DNA from: Agrobacterium larrymoorei
GTDB lineage: Bacteria; Pseudomonadota; Alphaproteobacteria; Rhizobiales; Rhizobiaceae
NCBI RefSeq assembly: GCF_030819275.1
Contig: NZ_JAUTBL010000002.1
Span: forward strand, 2,296,501-2,360,500
DNA length: 64,000 nt
Direction of reading: 5' to 3'
The position numbers and the translations under genes are program-made. The notes beneath the pieces are model-generated. The model saw only the letters and a program-made list of their open reading frames with translations, was not told the DNA's origin and ran no database searches. Positions 19,781-28,905 of this stretch are shown here, piece by piece; the first letter of the stretch is position 1; each line of letters opens with the position of its first letter.

Positions 19781-21094
19781 TCAGTCAAGCAGCGGCGACC
19801 AGGCCGGGTCCGAGGCATAGGTCGGGGTCTTGACCATCTGCTCGTTATACCCCGTCAGATCGATGGAATAGAGCTGCGGGCCACCGGCACCGGCATTCTG
19901 GCGGAAGAACATCAGCACGCGTCCATTCGGTGCCCAGGTCGGTCCTTCATTGTGGAAGCCGGACGTCAGAATGCGCTCGCCCGAACCATCGGGCTTCATC
20001 ACGCCGATGGAGAACTTGCCGCCCGACTGCTTGGTAAAGGCAATCAGATCGCCGCGCGGAGACCAGACCGGCGTGGAGTAAGAGCCGTCGCCGAAGGAAA
20101 TACGCGTCTGGCCGGAACCGTCGGCATTCATGACATAGATCTGCTGGCGTCCGCCGCGGTCGCTTTCAAAGGCGATGCGCTGGCCATCCGGCGAATAGGA
20201 CGGTGCCGTGTCGATGGCACCCGTGTTCGTCAAACGCGTCGTCGTGCGCGAGCGCAGGTCCATCGTGTAGATATTGGCATTGCCTTCCTGCTGAAGGCTC
20301 ATGATCACCTTCTGACCGTCCGGCGAGAAGCGCGGGGAGAAGGTCATGCCCGGGAAGTTACCGACGACTTCGCGCTGTCCGGTTTCCAGTTGCAGCAGAT
20401 AGACGCGCGGCTGGTTGCCCTCGAACGACATGTAGGTGACTTCCTGACGGTTCGGCGAGAAGCGTGGCGTCAGCACGAGGTCGTTGGTGTTGGTCAGGTT
20501 GCGAACGTTGAAGCCGTCCTGATCCATGATCGACAGCTGGCGCTTGCGCTGCTGCTTCGGACCGCTTTCGGAAACGAAAACGACGCGGGTGTCGAAGTAA
20601 CCCTTCTCGCCGGTGATACGCTCATAGATGGCGTCGGCGATGATATGCGCGACACGGCGCCAGTTTTCCGGCTGGGTGAAGAACTGCTGGCCCATCATCT
20701 GCTGGCCGGCAAAGGTGTCCCACAGACGGAACTCGGCACGAAGACGGCCATCGGCCTCCTTCGTTACCCGGCCCGTGACCAGTGCCTGGGCGTTGATGAC
20801 CTTCCAGTCTTCAAAACGCGGCGGCTGATCCGGATTGCTGATCTTTTCGATGAAGGCGCTCTTGTTGATCGGCGCAAAAAGGCCGGAGCGCTGCAAGTCC
20901 GCGGCGACCACAGCGGAAACCTGCGCACCGATGCCGTCACCCGACATGAAATCGGTAATCGCAATCGGCAGCGGCTGCACATTGCCCTTGGTGATATTGA
21001 GCCGAACTTCCGCGTTGGCCGGAGTGATCGCAACGAACGACAGGATGAGGCCGGAGGCCACCATCATCGCGCGAAGGAAAGAGAACTTGATCAT
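19781..21094 (-). CDS. tolB: Tol-Pal periplasmic protein TolB
   Basis: Soluble periplasmic six-bladed beta-propeller that cycles between Pal and TolA during cell-envelope constriction. The 437 residues include a signal peptide ending near ITPANA, an N-terminal alpha/beta domain (with [17 protein letters not shown]), and repeated propeller blades with the signature FSPDGQKV and [16 protein letters not shown]. Length and order are standard. It is 78 bases downstream of tolA. Confidence 0.96.
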   Translation of the reverse strand: MIKFSFLRAMMVASGLILSFVAITPANAEVRLNITKGNVQPLPIAITDFMSGDGIGAQVSAVVAADLQRSGLFAPINKSAFIEKISNPDQPPRFEDWKVINAQALVTGRVTKEADGRLRAEFRLWDTFAGQQMMGQQFFTQPENWRRVAHIIADAIYERITGEKGYFDTRVVFVSESGPKQQRKRQLSIMDQDGFNVRNLTNTNDLVLTPRFSPNRQEVTYMSFEGNQPRVYLLQLETGQREVVGNFPGMTFSPRFSPDGQKVIMSLQQEGNANIYTMDLRSRTTTRLTNTGAIDTAPSYSPDGQRIAFESDRGGRQQIYVMNADGSGQTRISFGDGSYSTPVWSPRGDLIAFTKQSGGKFSIGVMKPDGSGERILTSGFHNEGPTWAPNGRVLMFFRQNAGAGGPQLYSIDLTGYNEQMVKTPTYASDPAWSPLLD

Positions 21095-21171
21095 CGAGAC
21101 AAGCCTTTCAGCTTTTTTTCATAAATTGCACATCGATTGGAATACGGATGCCTGGCGCCCGAAGCGGCTGC

Positions 21172-22356
21172 TCAGACACCGAAGTCTTCCGGCGTGAACG
21201 TCAACAACAAGGTGTTCCATCCTTTTTCACCGTCGTACTTATCCGGTGGGAGATTGGTAAAGGGCGCAGACCGGGTGACGGCGCGTCTTGCGCTGCCTTC
21301 CACCGCACGGCGCGTCCCGTCAGGGCCGCCTGTCGCCGAAACCTCAAGCTGGCCGACGATCTCACCAGATCGGTCGAGATGCACGCGGACTTCAACGACC
21401 ACCTGCGCAACGTCGGTCAGGCCGGCGACCATCGACCAGTTCTTGGATATCTGTCCCCGAAGAGCATCCATCTCGCTGGCGCTCAAGCCCGTGCCAATCG
21501 TCTTCTTCCCGCCAAGGGCCGCCGTCTGGGTGGAGCGCTTCGCGCCGCCGCCGGATGGTGCCTGCTTGTTGAGAAGGGCGGAAATCTCATCGGCGTTGAA
21601 CTCGCTCTGCTGCGTTGCTGCAGCTTTCGCCGTTTCCTGCTTGCGATCCGCGACCTTCTTGTCGGAAGGCTTTTCGTTGGCTTTTGCCTGGTCGGTCTTC
21701 TTTTCGGTCGGCTTTTCCGCGGGCTTCTGCTCAGCCGGCTTTTGCGTCTCGGGCTTTGGCGGCTCGGGCGGCTGCGGACGTGCATTCGGGCGCGGCACAT
21801 TCTGCGGCACGGCAATTTCCGCTGGTTCCTGGCTCTGCGGCGGCGGCTCCTGAGCTTTCTGCTCGGCTGGCGGCGGCTCGGCAGGCTTCGGCGGTGTCGC
21901 GATCTCAGGCTTTGGCTGTGGAAGGGCTGCCATTTCCTGCGGCTTCGGTGCGGTCTCTTCCTTCACGATGTCCTTGACGTCGTTCGGATTGGTATCAACC
22001 ACCGGTGCCGGATGCTCCTGCTTTGGCGGAGCGGCAGCGCTGACATTGTTGTTTGGCTTTTCGGTCGGCGTTGGCGGCGCATCGAGGTCGGCACTGTTGT
22101 TACCGATATTCTGTGCGTTGGGCACGGTGTCAGGACGCGTCGTCGGAACGGGGGCAGATTTCTCCGCCTTCGGCGCCTTCTTGTCACCCTGCTGGATCTG
22201 CGTCATTTCCTCGACGGACACGAGTTCGACAGGCATCGACTCGGCCTGAGACACCTCGAGCGGTGCCGGCGAGCCCAAGGACACAAGGGCAAAGGCCAGC
22301 AGCGAGGCGTGCACGATCGCAGATGTGGTGAGGCTGCCCTTCATCGCCGAGGTCAA
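21172..22356 (-). CDS. tolA: TolA-like inner-membrane envelope-spanning protein
   Basis: Links the TolQR motor to TolB/Pal. The 394 residues have one N-terminal membrane anchor (IVHASLLAFALVSLG), a very long proline-, lysine- and glutamate-rich spacer (about residues 40-285) and a C-terminal TonB-like domain with GLSASEMDALRGQISKNWS. The N-terminus overlaps the tolR stop by four bases (ATGA), so translation is coupled. Alphaproteobacterial TolA is poorly conserved, so position and architecture carry the call. Confidence 0.9.
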   Translation of the reverse strand: MTSAMKGSLTTSAIVHASLLAFALVSLGSPAPLEVSQAESMPVELVSVEEMTQIQQGDKKAPKAEKSAPVPTTRPDTVPNAQNIGNNSADLDAPPTPTEKPNNNVSAAAPPKQEHPAPVVDTNPNDVKDIVKEETAPKPQEMAALPQPKPEIATPPKPAEPPPAEQKAQEPPPQSQEPAEIAVPQNVPRPNARPQPPEPPKPETQKPAEQKPAEKPTEKKTDQAKANEKPSDKKVADRKQETAKAAATQQSEFNADEISALLNKQAPSGGGAKRSTQTAALGGKKTIGTGLSASEMDALRGQISKNWSMVAGLTDVAQVVVEVRVHLDRSGEIVGQLEVSATGGPDGTRRAVEGSARRAVTRSAPFTNLPPDKYDGEKGWNTLLLTFTPEDFGV

Positions 22357-22814
22357 TTGTCCTGTTTCTGTTGTGTTACGAGGCCGATATTCTTGAAGCC
22401 TGCACCCTGGATACGCGCCATGACGTCCGCGACAACACCGTAAGCGGCGACGGAATCGGCGCGCACGAAGACGCGTTCATTGTATCCGGTGGTGGCGATC
22501 GCCTTCAGCTTGTCCGCCACTTCCGCCGCTTCGATCGGCGTTTCCTGCAAATGGATCTGGCCATTGGCATTGACCGAAATGGTAATCGGCTGCGTTTCCG
22601 AGTTCAGCGCCGAGGCAGAGGTCTGCGGCAGATCGACCGGAACACCGACCGTCATCATCGGTGCTGCCACCATGAAGATGATGAGCAGCACGAGCATGAC
22701 GTCCACGAGTGGCGTCACGTTGATTTCGCTGATCGCACCGCCGCCACGGCGACCGCGTCCACGGCCGCGACGACCGCCCGAACCACCACCGCTACCGCCT
22801 GCTGACATACCCAT
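22353..22814 (-). CDS. tolR: Tol-Pal motor protein TolR (ExbD family)
   Basis: Proton-channel partner of TolQ. The 153 residues begin with a glycine/arginine-rich cytoplasmic tail, then one membrane helix with the conserved proton-carrying aspartate in TPLVDVMLVLLIIFMVAAP, and a periplasmic domain. It lies between tolQ (34 bases upstream) and tolA (overlapping by four bases), the standard operon order. Confidence 0.95.
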   Translation of the reverse strand: MGMSAGGSGGGSGGRRGRGRGRRGGGAISEINVTPLVDVMLVLLIIFMVAAPMMTVGVPVDLPQTSASALNSETQPITISVNANGQIHLQETPIEAAEVADKLKAIATTGYNERVFVRADSVAAYGVVADVMARIQGAGFKNIGLVTQQKQDN

Positions 22815-22848
22815 CGCGTTTTACTCCACTGGCTTTCGGCGTTGCGTT

Positions 22849-23568
22849 TTACTGCGCGGCCTGACGCGTCTGCAGCTTCTCGTCGATCTGGCGAGACAGG
22901 ATCGCGGAAAACTCGTCGGCAAAACCTTCCATGCGCGAGGAAAGCTTGTGCGCGTCGCCCATGAACTTGTTGTAGGCCATAACGGCCGGAATAGCGGCCA
23001 CAAGGCCGATTGCCGTTGCCAGAAGCGCTTCGGCAATACCGGGCGCCACGACCGCAAGGTTGGTGGACTTCGAACCGGCAATCGCCTGGAACGAGGTCAT
23101 GATACCGACGACCGTACCGAAGAGACCGATGAACGGACCGGCAGAGCCGATCGTTGCCAGCGAAGCGAGGCGGGCTTCGAATTGCTCGCTCTCGCGCGCC
23201 ATCGTCACATCCATGGCCCGGTCGATACGCATCTGCAGACCGATGGGCGAACGCGCGCCACGCTCGAAAGACTTCTTCCATTCGCGCATGGCAGCCACGA
23301 AGATCGCCGCAAGGCCGCCATTCTGGCGTTCGGCCAGCGTGCGGTACAGCTCTTCAAGCGACTGACCGGACCAAAAGACTTGTTCGAACTGGTCGAACTG
23401 GCGCCGCGCCTTGGTGAAGCTCATATATTTGTCGATGACGATGGCCCATGTCCAAACCGAGGCGGCCAGGAGGCCGATCATCACCAGCTTGACGATGAAT
23501 CCGGCCTGCATGAACAGTGCCCAAAGACTCACATCATGCGTTGCCGCTGCCAAACCTGCCTGTTCCAT
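22849..23568 (-). CDS. tolQ: Tol-Pal motor protein TolQ (MotA/ExbB family)
   Basis: Inner-membrane proton-channel subunit that powers TolA. The 239 residues contain three membrane helices. The conserved block GSAGPFIGLFGTVVGIMTSF, then IAEALLATAIGLVAAIPAVMAYN, forms helices two and three around the ion path. I prefer the start at 23568 (MEQAGLAAATHDVSLW), which resembles family N-termini; the frame opens eight codons earlier at 23592. It heads the tolQRA-tolB-pal run. Confidence 0.95.
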   Translation of the reverse strand: MEQAGLAAATHDVSLWALFMQAGFIVKLVMIGLLAASVWTWAIVIDKYMSFTKARRQFDQFEQVFWSGQSLEELYRTLAERQNGGLAAIFVAAMREWKKSFERGARSPIGLQMRIDRAMDVTMARESEQFEARLASLATIGSAGPFIGLFGTVVGIMTSFQAIAGSKSTNLAVVAPGIAEALLATAIGLVAAIPAVMAYNKFMGDAHKLSSRMEGFADEFSAILSRQIDEKLQTRQAAQ

Positions 23569-23833
23569 AAATATTCCAATCCCCGAATCCAAACGCCCGG
23601 TGCATGACCGGGCGATTCAAACACGCATTGATGCGTTAAGCCTCGCGGTTGAAACTCCGCCAGCCCGTCGCCTTTGCCCCGATAAGTGCCAGTACGCCTT
23701 ATTCGCCGCTAAATTTGGTAAAAGGAAGGCGCATAGCCCACAAATACCGGGCGTTTTAGTAAGACTACATTATGGTTAAGGGAGTGTTACGAAACATCGG
23801 GCCGCGGGCGGGTTTTCTGTCCCGCCTTCGGGT

Positions 23834-24274
23834 TTACTTCAAAAACTTCTCGGCAACGGTCTCCGGCAGACGTCTTGGTCTTCCCTTGCCGTTGATCACG
23901 GCAATGATCACTTTCGCCGCAACCAGCAGCGTCTCGCCCCGTCGGATCTCCTGGTTCAGCACCATCTTTGCCCCACCCGCCTTCTCGGTGATGGTGGTGA
24001 TGGTCAGCACATCGTCCATCCGCGCTGGCGTCTTGAAGTCGATCTCCATGCGGTGAACCACGAAGACCAGCCCTTCCTCATCAGCCGTCAGGAGCGCGCT
24101 CTGCTCGCAGCCAAGGCAGCGCAGATAATCTGTGCGGCCGCGCTCGAGGAAGTGCAGATAGCGCGCATGATAGACAAGGCCGGAAAAATCCGTGTCCTCG
24201 TAATAGACCCGCTGCACCAGCCTGTGGCCATGCTCGATCAACTCGCCGGAAAGAGAAACGGTGATGTCAGTCAT
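23834..24274 (-). CDS. ybgC: Tol-Pal-associated acyl-CoA thioesterase YbgC
   Basis: Hot-dog fold thioesterase, cytoplasmic, coded at the head of Tol-Pal clusters in Proteobacteria and thought to act on short-chain or phospholipid-related acyl thioesters. The 146 residues contain the catalytic motif YYEDTDFSGLVYHARYLHFLERGRTD-like region (key Asp in DTDFSGLVYH, near residue 28). It is about 265 bases ahead of tolQ, a longer gap than usual, so tolQ probably has its own promoter. Confidence 0.94.
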   Translation of the reverse strand: MTDITVSLSGELIEHGHRLVQRVYYEDTDFSGLVYHARYLHFLERGRTDYLRCLGCEQSALLTADEEGLVFVVHRMEIDFKTPARMDDVLTITTITEKAGGAKMVLNQEIRRGETLLVAAKVIIAVINGKGRPRRLPETVAEKFLK

Positions 24275-24285
24275 TGTTTGTCCTA

Positions 24286-24789
24286 TTATTTGCCTTCGCG
24301 CACGATCACATGCTGATGGCGCTCCGGCAGCGTCTCGATACTATCGGCGATGAAGGCCGGACGCAGATCGTTCTCGCGCAAGGCCTTGACCATTGCAGGC
24401 AACCAGCGGAACTCCACCTCGCCCCCATCGGCAACGCGGTGGATGATATCATTCTCATGAAACGGAAAAGCCTCTTCCAACCGGACCTGATAATAGAAGG
24501 CCATCTCATGCGCCTGGTAGTCGCCGTAAGCAAAGAAGTTTTCCGCAGACCAGACAAGACGCTCGATACTCGCCTTCACATGCAGTTCTTCCTCAATTTC
24601 GCGCAGAATCGTCTCTTCGGTGCTTTCCCCGATTTCGGCGCGACCACCCGGCAGCGCCCAGTAACGATCGACCACACTCCGGTTCACCAGAAGATAGGCT
24701 TCATGGAAGATCAGGGCTGCCACGCGAAAGCTGAAGAGCTGCGGCTTGTGGTCCAGCCGGATCATGTGGCGCGGTTGAGAATGGCTCAT
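24286..24789 (-). CDS. NUDIX hydrolase (second of a tandem pair)
   Basis: A 167-residue protein with a NUDIX box at about residues 48-70: GGRAEIGESTEE followed by REIEEEL, keeping the metal-binding glutamates. The glycine usually found after REUxEEx is replaced by His (ELHV). NUDIX enzymes hydrolyse nucleoside diphosphates linked to another group; the substrate here is unknown. It overlaps the upstream NUDIX gene by four bases (ATGA), and the two share parallel features such as ENFF near residue 90 and a C-terminal LPxRHxxV, so they look like an old duplication. Confidence 0.85.
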   Translation of the reverse strand: MSHSQPRHMIRLDHKPQLFSFRVAALIFHEAYLLVNRSVVDRYWALPGGRAEIGESTEETILREIEEELHVKASIERLVWSAENFFAYGDYQAHEMAFYYQVRLEEAFPFHENDIIHRVADGGEVEFRWLPAMVKALRENDLRPAFIADSIETLPERHQHVIVREGK

Positions 24790-25298
24790 TTGTCGTCCAG
24801 ATTGCCGTCGTCCCAGACCACGTGACGCGTGGAGGCGGGCAGGTTTTCGATCTCTGCGGCGATGAAATAGGGCGGGATGTCGAGCGCGGTCAATGCCTCC
24901 GTCGTCGCCTTGGCCCAGCGAAATTCGAGGGCATTCTTTCCATCCTGAACACGATGGACGATCTTTTGCTCATCGAAGGGAAAGTTTTCGGGTAGCTCCA
25001 TCAGGTAGTAGAGGCCAAGCTCGTGCCAGTCCTTGCCCTCGTAATGGAAGAAGTTCTCTACCACCCAGAGCAGCCGTCCAACCGAAACCTCGGCCCCCAG
25101 TTCTTCCACCATTTCGCGCGCCAGCGTCTGTTCCGATCGCTCGCCCATTTCCGCCCGTCCGCCGGGAAAGGTCCAGAATTTTTCATGGGTGGCGCGATGC
25201 ACCAGCACATGGCCGTTGCGAAAGGCGATACCGGCGACGCGCATCTGGAAAATGCGCTTCGGCTTGAATTTCATACGAATGCGGGTGTCTTCGACCAT
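24786..25298 (-). CDS. NUDIX hydrolase (first of a tandem pair)
   Basis: A 170-residue protein with a complete NUDIX box: GGRAEMGERSEQ followed by REMVEELGA, about residues 45-68. The N-terminus (KRIFQMRVAGIAFRNGHVLVHRA) is the usual first strand of the fold. It is followed by the downstream NUDIX gene with a four-base overlap. The two proteins share order and length but differ considerably in sequence, so they probably act on different substrates or as a heteromer; neither is known. Confidence 0.88.
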   Translation of the reverse strand: MVEDTRIRMKFKPKRIFQMRVAGIAFRNGHVLVHRATHEKFWTFPGGRAEMGERSEQTLAREMVEELGAEVSVGRLLWVVENFFHYEGKDWHELGLYYLMELPENFPFDEQKIVHRVQDGKNALEFRWAKATTEALTALDIPPYFIAAEIENLPASTRHVVWDDGNLDDK

Positions 25299-25313
25299 CA
25301 GGCGTCCAAAGGA

Positions 25314-25880
25314 TTAAACAGGAAACATCAAATCAGTTCCCGTCCATCCTAATGCCTGTAATTCGGTTTTGCGAACAGGAGCATCGTCTCCGACGATAAA
25401 TTCATCAAGCTGTGGCGGCTTGAGGCGCGTGCCGGACAGCATCGCATGGACTTGGCCGCGATGATGCGTCTGGTGCTGGAGGAGGTGCGAGAGAATATCG
25501 TCGCAACGATCTTCCTGCACCCGATGACCCCGATGAACATGAACCGTCGCAGCAAGCCCCGCCGCGTCGAGACCGTCGACGAAAGCAATCAAATCCATAT
25601 CGAGTGCAGCTTGCGCCTCTGCAAGCGCCGCCATCTCCGTATAGGGCTCGCTCTCACCGAAAACACTGTGCCCCAGGGATCCGCCCTTTATCGCATCGAG
25701 ATAGAACACATCCACCAGGTAAATATGGTTGAGCGTTTCACGGATCGTCGGAAAGAAGCTGGTGCGTGGTGCCACCAACTCCTCAGCGGTCAATTGAAGA
25801 CAGGTCTGGTGAAGGCGAAGGTTGGCCAGTCTGTTGTTGCGCGCCAGCTTTTTGAACACCCGCGTCGGATCATAGGTCAT
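25314..25880 (-). CDS. DinB-family putative metal-dependent hydrolase
   Basis: A 188-residue four-helix-bundle protein of the DinB/YfiT group. The metal-ligand histidines are visible: one in ETLNHIYLVD near residue 50 and a pair in LLQHQTHHRGQVHAML near residues 138-142. Members often use thiol cofactors, but no substrate can be read here. It sits 15 bases ahead of the tandem NUDIX genes on the same strand and may be co-transcribed. Confidence 0.85.
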   Translation of the reverse strand: MTYDPTRVFKKLARNNRLANLRLHQTCLQLTAEELVAPRTSFFPTIRETLNHIYLVDVFYLDAIKGGSLGHSVFGESEPYTEMAALAEAQAALDMDLIAFVDGLDAAGLAATVHVHRGHRVQEDRCDDILSHLLQHQTHHRGQVHAMLSGTRLKPPQLDEFIVGDDAPVRKTELQALGWTGTDLMFPV

Positions 25881-25968
25881 CTCGCCACCCCTCTCGCATA
25901 TAAGCCATAAGGCCCGACGCGATCAGCGCCTCGGGCCTCTCTTTAACACGTGGCGGCGACCTGCCGGC

Positions 25969-26187
25969 TCAACTCGCCTTATCAAGCTCCGAATGGCTCT
26001 TCAGAACTTTGCCGCCGTCTTCCTGCTCAATCAGATAGGCAGGCTCATCCTTGCTTGCCTTCCGCTTGATCGTCGAGCCGTCGATCTTGCGCTCGACATC
26101 GTCGGTAAAGCTCTCGGCCACCTTGCCCTCGCCCTTGCCGTTGCCCCACTTCCAGCTCACCTTGGTGCCTTTGCGATATGTCGTCAT
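25969..26187 (-). CDS. DUF2945 / hypervirulence-associated TUDOR-domain small protein
   Basis: A 72-residue basic protein beginning MTTYRKGTKVSWKWGNGKGEG and containing a mid-chain TIKRKASKDEPAYLIEQEDG block. This layout is that of the DUF2945 (HVA1 TUDOR) family, small proteins widespread in soil bacteria whose function is not established. A good Shine-Dalgarno sequence (GGGAGAAG) precedes the start. Confidence 0.85.
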   Translation of the reverse strand: MTTYRKGTKVSWKWGNGKGEGKVAESFTDDVERKIDGSTIKRKASKDEPAYLIEQEDGGKVLKSHSELDKAS

Positions 26188-26241
26188 GCAGCTTCTCCCA
26201 TTGAAAGAACGGGAAAGCGCGGCAGCGGTAGTCTGGTTCCG

Positions 26242-27135
26242 TCAGCCGACGAGATCGATCACAACGATTTCCGGTGGCGACATGAAGCGGATCGGGGCGC
26301 CCGAACAGCCAAGCCCTCCAGACACAACGAGGTGGCGATTGTTCTCCACCTTGTGACCATAGGCATAGCGCTCACCGAAGACGGACGGAACGACCGGCCT
26401 CCAGCCGAAGAGGTTGACCTGTCCACCATGAGTGTGACCCGACAAGGTCAGCGACACGCGATCCGGCACCATTGGAAAGATGTCCGGCTCATGCGCCATC
26501 ATGATGATTGGCGCATTGTCGGTGATCTGCGCCAGCGTGCCGGGGAGATCGTCAAGCCCGACCGTCTCGCCGCGCTCACGATAGGCCCACTGATCCTCAA
26601 GTCCGGCAATCCAGAAGGGATGCTCCTCGCTTCCCGTTCGGATCGCAGTGTTGGAATGAACGGTAATGCCGACAGCGCGAAGCGCCCGGTGTGACAGGGT
26701 TTCTCTCAGTCGAAACCGCTGGGCCTCCGGATCCTGTGCCCAATCGTGATTGCCGCAGACGGCATGAACGCCATAGGGTGCCGTCAAACCCGAAAGCGCC
26801 TGCGCCCATTCCTGTGGGGGGACGATATCGGTGATGAAGTGTTGCATGCCAGTGACGTAGTCACCGAGGAGCAGCATAATATCGCCGCCAAGCGTATTGG
26901 CGTAGTTGGAGATGCGCGCAATCCGCTCCGGTGACATCCACGGTTCGCAGGCATGGACATCGGCGAGGACGACGATGCGCAGGTTTTGCCCTTCCGGCCA
27001 ATTGGGTGGGGTGATCCGGTAGCGCGTCGTGGTAAGACGCAGCATGGGCTCGACCCCGCCTGCATAGGCCCCAAGAGAAAAGAACGCCGCGCTTGCGGTC
27101 GCAGCCATTTTAAGAAGCGCACGGCGCGTGATCAA
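26242..27135 (-). CDS. Metallophosphoesterase, YkuE-like, probably Tat-exported
   Basis: A 297-residue calcineurin-like phosphoesterase. Metal-binding motifs occur in order: VLADVHACEP near residue 56, GDYVTG near 93, CGNHDWA near 127, and SGHTHGGQVNLFGW near 240. The N-terminus MITRRALLKMAATASAAFF carries a twin-arginine and hydrophobic segment that suggests Tat export or anchoring. YkuE-like enzymes act on membrane lipid intermediates; the substrate here is not known. It starts two bases after the ruvB stop, so it may be transcribed from the ruv operon. Confidence 0.88.
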   Translation of the reverse strand: MITRRALLKMAATASAAFFSLGAYAGGVEPMLRLTTTRYRITPPNWPEGQNLRIVVLADVHACEPWMSPERIARISNYANTLGGDIMLLLGDYVTGMQHFITDIVPPQEWAQALSGLTAPYGVHAVCGNHDWAQDPEAQRFRLRETLSHRALRAVGITVHSNTAIRTGSEEHPFWIAGLEDQWAYRERGETVGLDDLPGTLAQITDNAPIIMMAHEPDIFPMVPDRVSLTLSGHTHGGQVNLFGWRPVVPSVFGERYAYGHKVENNRHLVVSGGLGCSGAPIRFMSPPEIVVIDLVG

Positions 27136-27137
27136 AT

Positions 27138-28178
27138 TTATTCGTCCTCGAGAGAAAGGCGGAACTGCGCCGCTTCCAGATCCTTAGGCGGCTGCATACC
27201 GAGATGCTTCCACGCCGTCGCGGTCAAAATACGGCCACGCGGCGTTCTCTGGATAAATCCCTGCTGGATCATATAGGGCTCGATAATGTCTTCGATGGCA
27301 TCGCGGGGCTCTGAAAGACCTGCTGCGATAGTTTCGATACCCACAGGCCCGCCGCCGAAATTCATCGCGATCATCGTCAGATAGCGCATATCCAGCTGGT
27401 CGAGACCCATATTGTCGACCAGAAGCCGGGTCAGCGCCTCGTCGGCAATCTCCCGCGTCACGGCCTCGGCGCGCGCAACTTCAGCAAAGTCGCGCACGCG
27501 GCGCAACAGGCGCCCGGCAATACGTGGCGTGCCGCGGGCGCGACGGGCGATTTCCCGCGCACCCTCATCCGTCATCGGCAGGCCCATCAGGCGCGCACCA
27601 CGCCGCACGATCAGTTCCAGCTCATCCACCGTATAGAAGGAAAGCCGCACCGGAATGCCGAAACGATCGCGCAGCGGCGTGGTCAAAAGACCAAGGCGCG
27701 TGGTGGCCGCAACGAGGGTAAACTTCGACAGATCGATCTTCACAGACCGCGCCGCAGGCCCTTCACCAATGATCAGATCAAGCTGAAAATCTTCCATGGC
27801 CGGATAGAGGATTTCCTCGACGGCCGGATTGAGGCGGTGGATTTCATCGATGAACAGCACATCACGCTCTTCCAGATTGGTCAGCAGCGCGGCAAGATCG
27901 CCCGCCTTGGCGATGACCGGACCGGAGGTAGACTTGAAGTTCACCCCAAGCTCCTTGGCCATGATTTGCGCCAGCGTCGTCTTGCCGAGGCCGGGCGGAC
28001 CGACGAAGAGCACATGGTCCAGCGCCTCGCCACGGTTCTTCGCCGCTTCGATAAAGATCTTCAGATTGGCGCGCGCCTCCGCTTGGCCGGTAAAATCATC
28101 CAGCGTCTGCGGGCGCAGCGTCGTGTCGATATCCTCGCCGCGCTTCTCAGCAGAAATCAGCCGTGCAGCCTCACTCAT
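27138..28178 (-). CDS. ruvB: Holliday junction branch-migration ATPase RuvB
   Basis: AAA+ motor of the RuvAB complex, driving branch migration. The 346 residues contain Walker [10 protein letters not shown] near residue 63, Walker B FIDEIHRL, sensor and arginine-finger region [20 protein letters not shown], and a C-terminal winged-helix domain ([19 protein letters not shown]). Its start overlaps the stop of the PIN-domain toxin gene by four bases, an unusual arrangement because ruvA and ruvB are normally adjacent. Confidence 0.97.
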   Translation of the reverse strand: MSEAARLISAEKRGEDIDTTLRPQTLDDFTGQAEARANLKIFIEAAKNRGEALDHVLFVGPPGLGKTTLAQIMAKELGVNFKSTSGPVIAKAGDLAALLTNLEERDVLFIDEIHRLNPAVEEILYPAMEDFQLDLIIGEGPAARSVKIDLSKFTLVAATTRLGLLTTPLRDRFGIPVRLSFYTVDELELIVRRGARLMGLPMTDEGAREIARRARGTPRIAGRLLRRVRDFAEVARAEAVTREIADEALTRLLVDNMGLDQLDMRYLTMIAMNFGGGPVGIETIAAGLSEPRDAIEDIIEPYMIQQGFIQRTPRGRILTATAWKHLGMQPPKDLEAAQFRLSLEDE

Positions 28179-28582
28179 GTCAAAAGTTCCATTCCGGGTA
28201 TTTTTCGCGCTGCTTTGATGTCAAAAGTATATGTCGTCGCACAACCCGATAGTCTGTTCAGTTCTGAAATAATAGCGTCCGAAAAATCGGCTGTTGTTCC
28301 ACGGCATATGTCAATGGCATTTCCGACAACCTGATAATCCGGCACTTCGACTTCGCGTCGCTCGAGAATAGCCTGGAGAAAGTCGAGAACCTGTTCCTTC
28401 GGGTATTCGTAAAGGCGCTCAAGCACCCATGCCACTTCCAATATGACCGGCAGACTGACGATCAGCACGTCATCCTCTCCCAAGCTTTGAAGAAGCGTCT
28501 TCACCTTCTCTCTTTGGCCAGGATCGTCGTCGATTGCCACGCGCAACAGGACATTGGTATCGAGCCCGAATCGGCGCGTCAT
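28175..28582 (-). CDS. PIN-domain toxin, VapC-like
   Basis: A 135-residue PIN-domain protein, normally an endoribonuclease toxin. The acidic metal site is complete: Asp near residue 8 (GLDTNVLLR), Glu near residue 49 (PVILEVAW), and the Asp cluster in [12 protein letters not shown] near residues 98-101. It overlaps the AbrB-like antitoxin by four bases upstream and ruvB by four downstream, so all three are translationally coupled. RNA target unknown. Confidence 0.9.
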   Translation of the reverse strand: MTRRFGLDTNVLLRVAIDDDPGQREKVKTLLQSLGEDDVLIVSLPVILEVAWVLERLYEYPKEQVLDFLQAILERREVEVPDYQVVGNAIDICRGTTADFSDAIISELNRLSGCATTYTFDIKAARKIPGMELLT

Positions 28583-28851
28583 TCATCGTCCTCGGGCAGC
28601 ATCGACTCCCCATAGTGATCCGCAGCCACATAGCCAGGATCCAACTCTTCGATCGTCAGCCTTTTGCCATTTGGCGGTGCACCAAGAAGTCCTGCGAGAT
28701 CATTGAAAGACTTGTTGCGCGGCACCACGATCATCTCACCATTGCGCACCCAAACGTAGCACTTGTCGCCAGGCTTAAGCTCCAGCTCGTCGCGCACATT
28801 CTTCGGTACTGTCATCTGCCCTTTGGAAGTGATCGTCGTTTGAAAACCCAT
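28579..28851 (-). CDS. AbrB/SpoVT-type antitoxin of the PIN toxin
   Basis: A 90-residue protein whose first 45 residues are a swapped-hairpin AbrB DNA-binding domain (TTITSKGQMTVPKNVRDEL, then KPGDKCYVW), the usual VapB class. The acidic C-terminus ([11 protein letters not shown]) would bind the PIN partner. I chose the start at 28851 because it begins the fold; the frame opens 17 codons earlier. VapB-type antitoxins normally repress their own promoter, here within the ruv operon. Confidence 0.88.
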   Translation of the reverse strand: MGFQTTITSKGQMTVPKNVRDELELKPGDKCYVWVRNGEMIVVPRNKSFNDLAGLLGAPPNGKRLTIEELDPGYVAADHYGESMLPEDDE

Positions 28852-28905
28852 CAGCGCGAACTTTCTTACTTTTTGCAGAATGTAAGGAGAATAACACGCC
28901 ATGTG

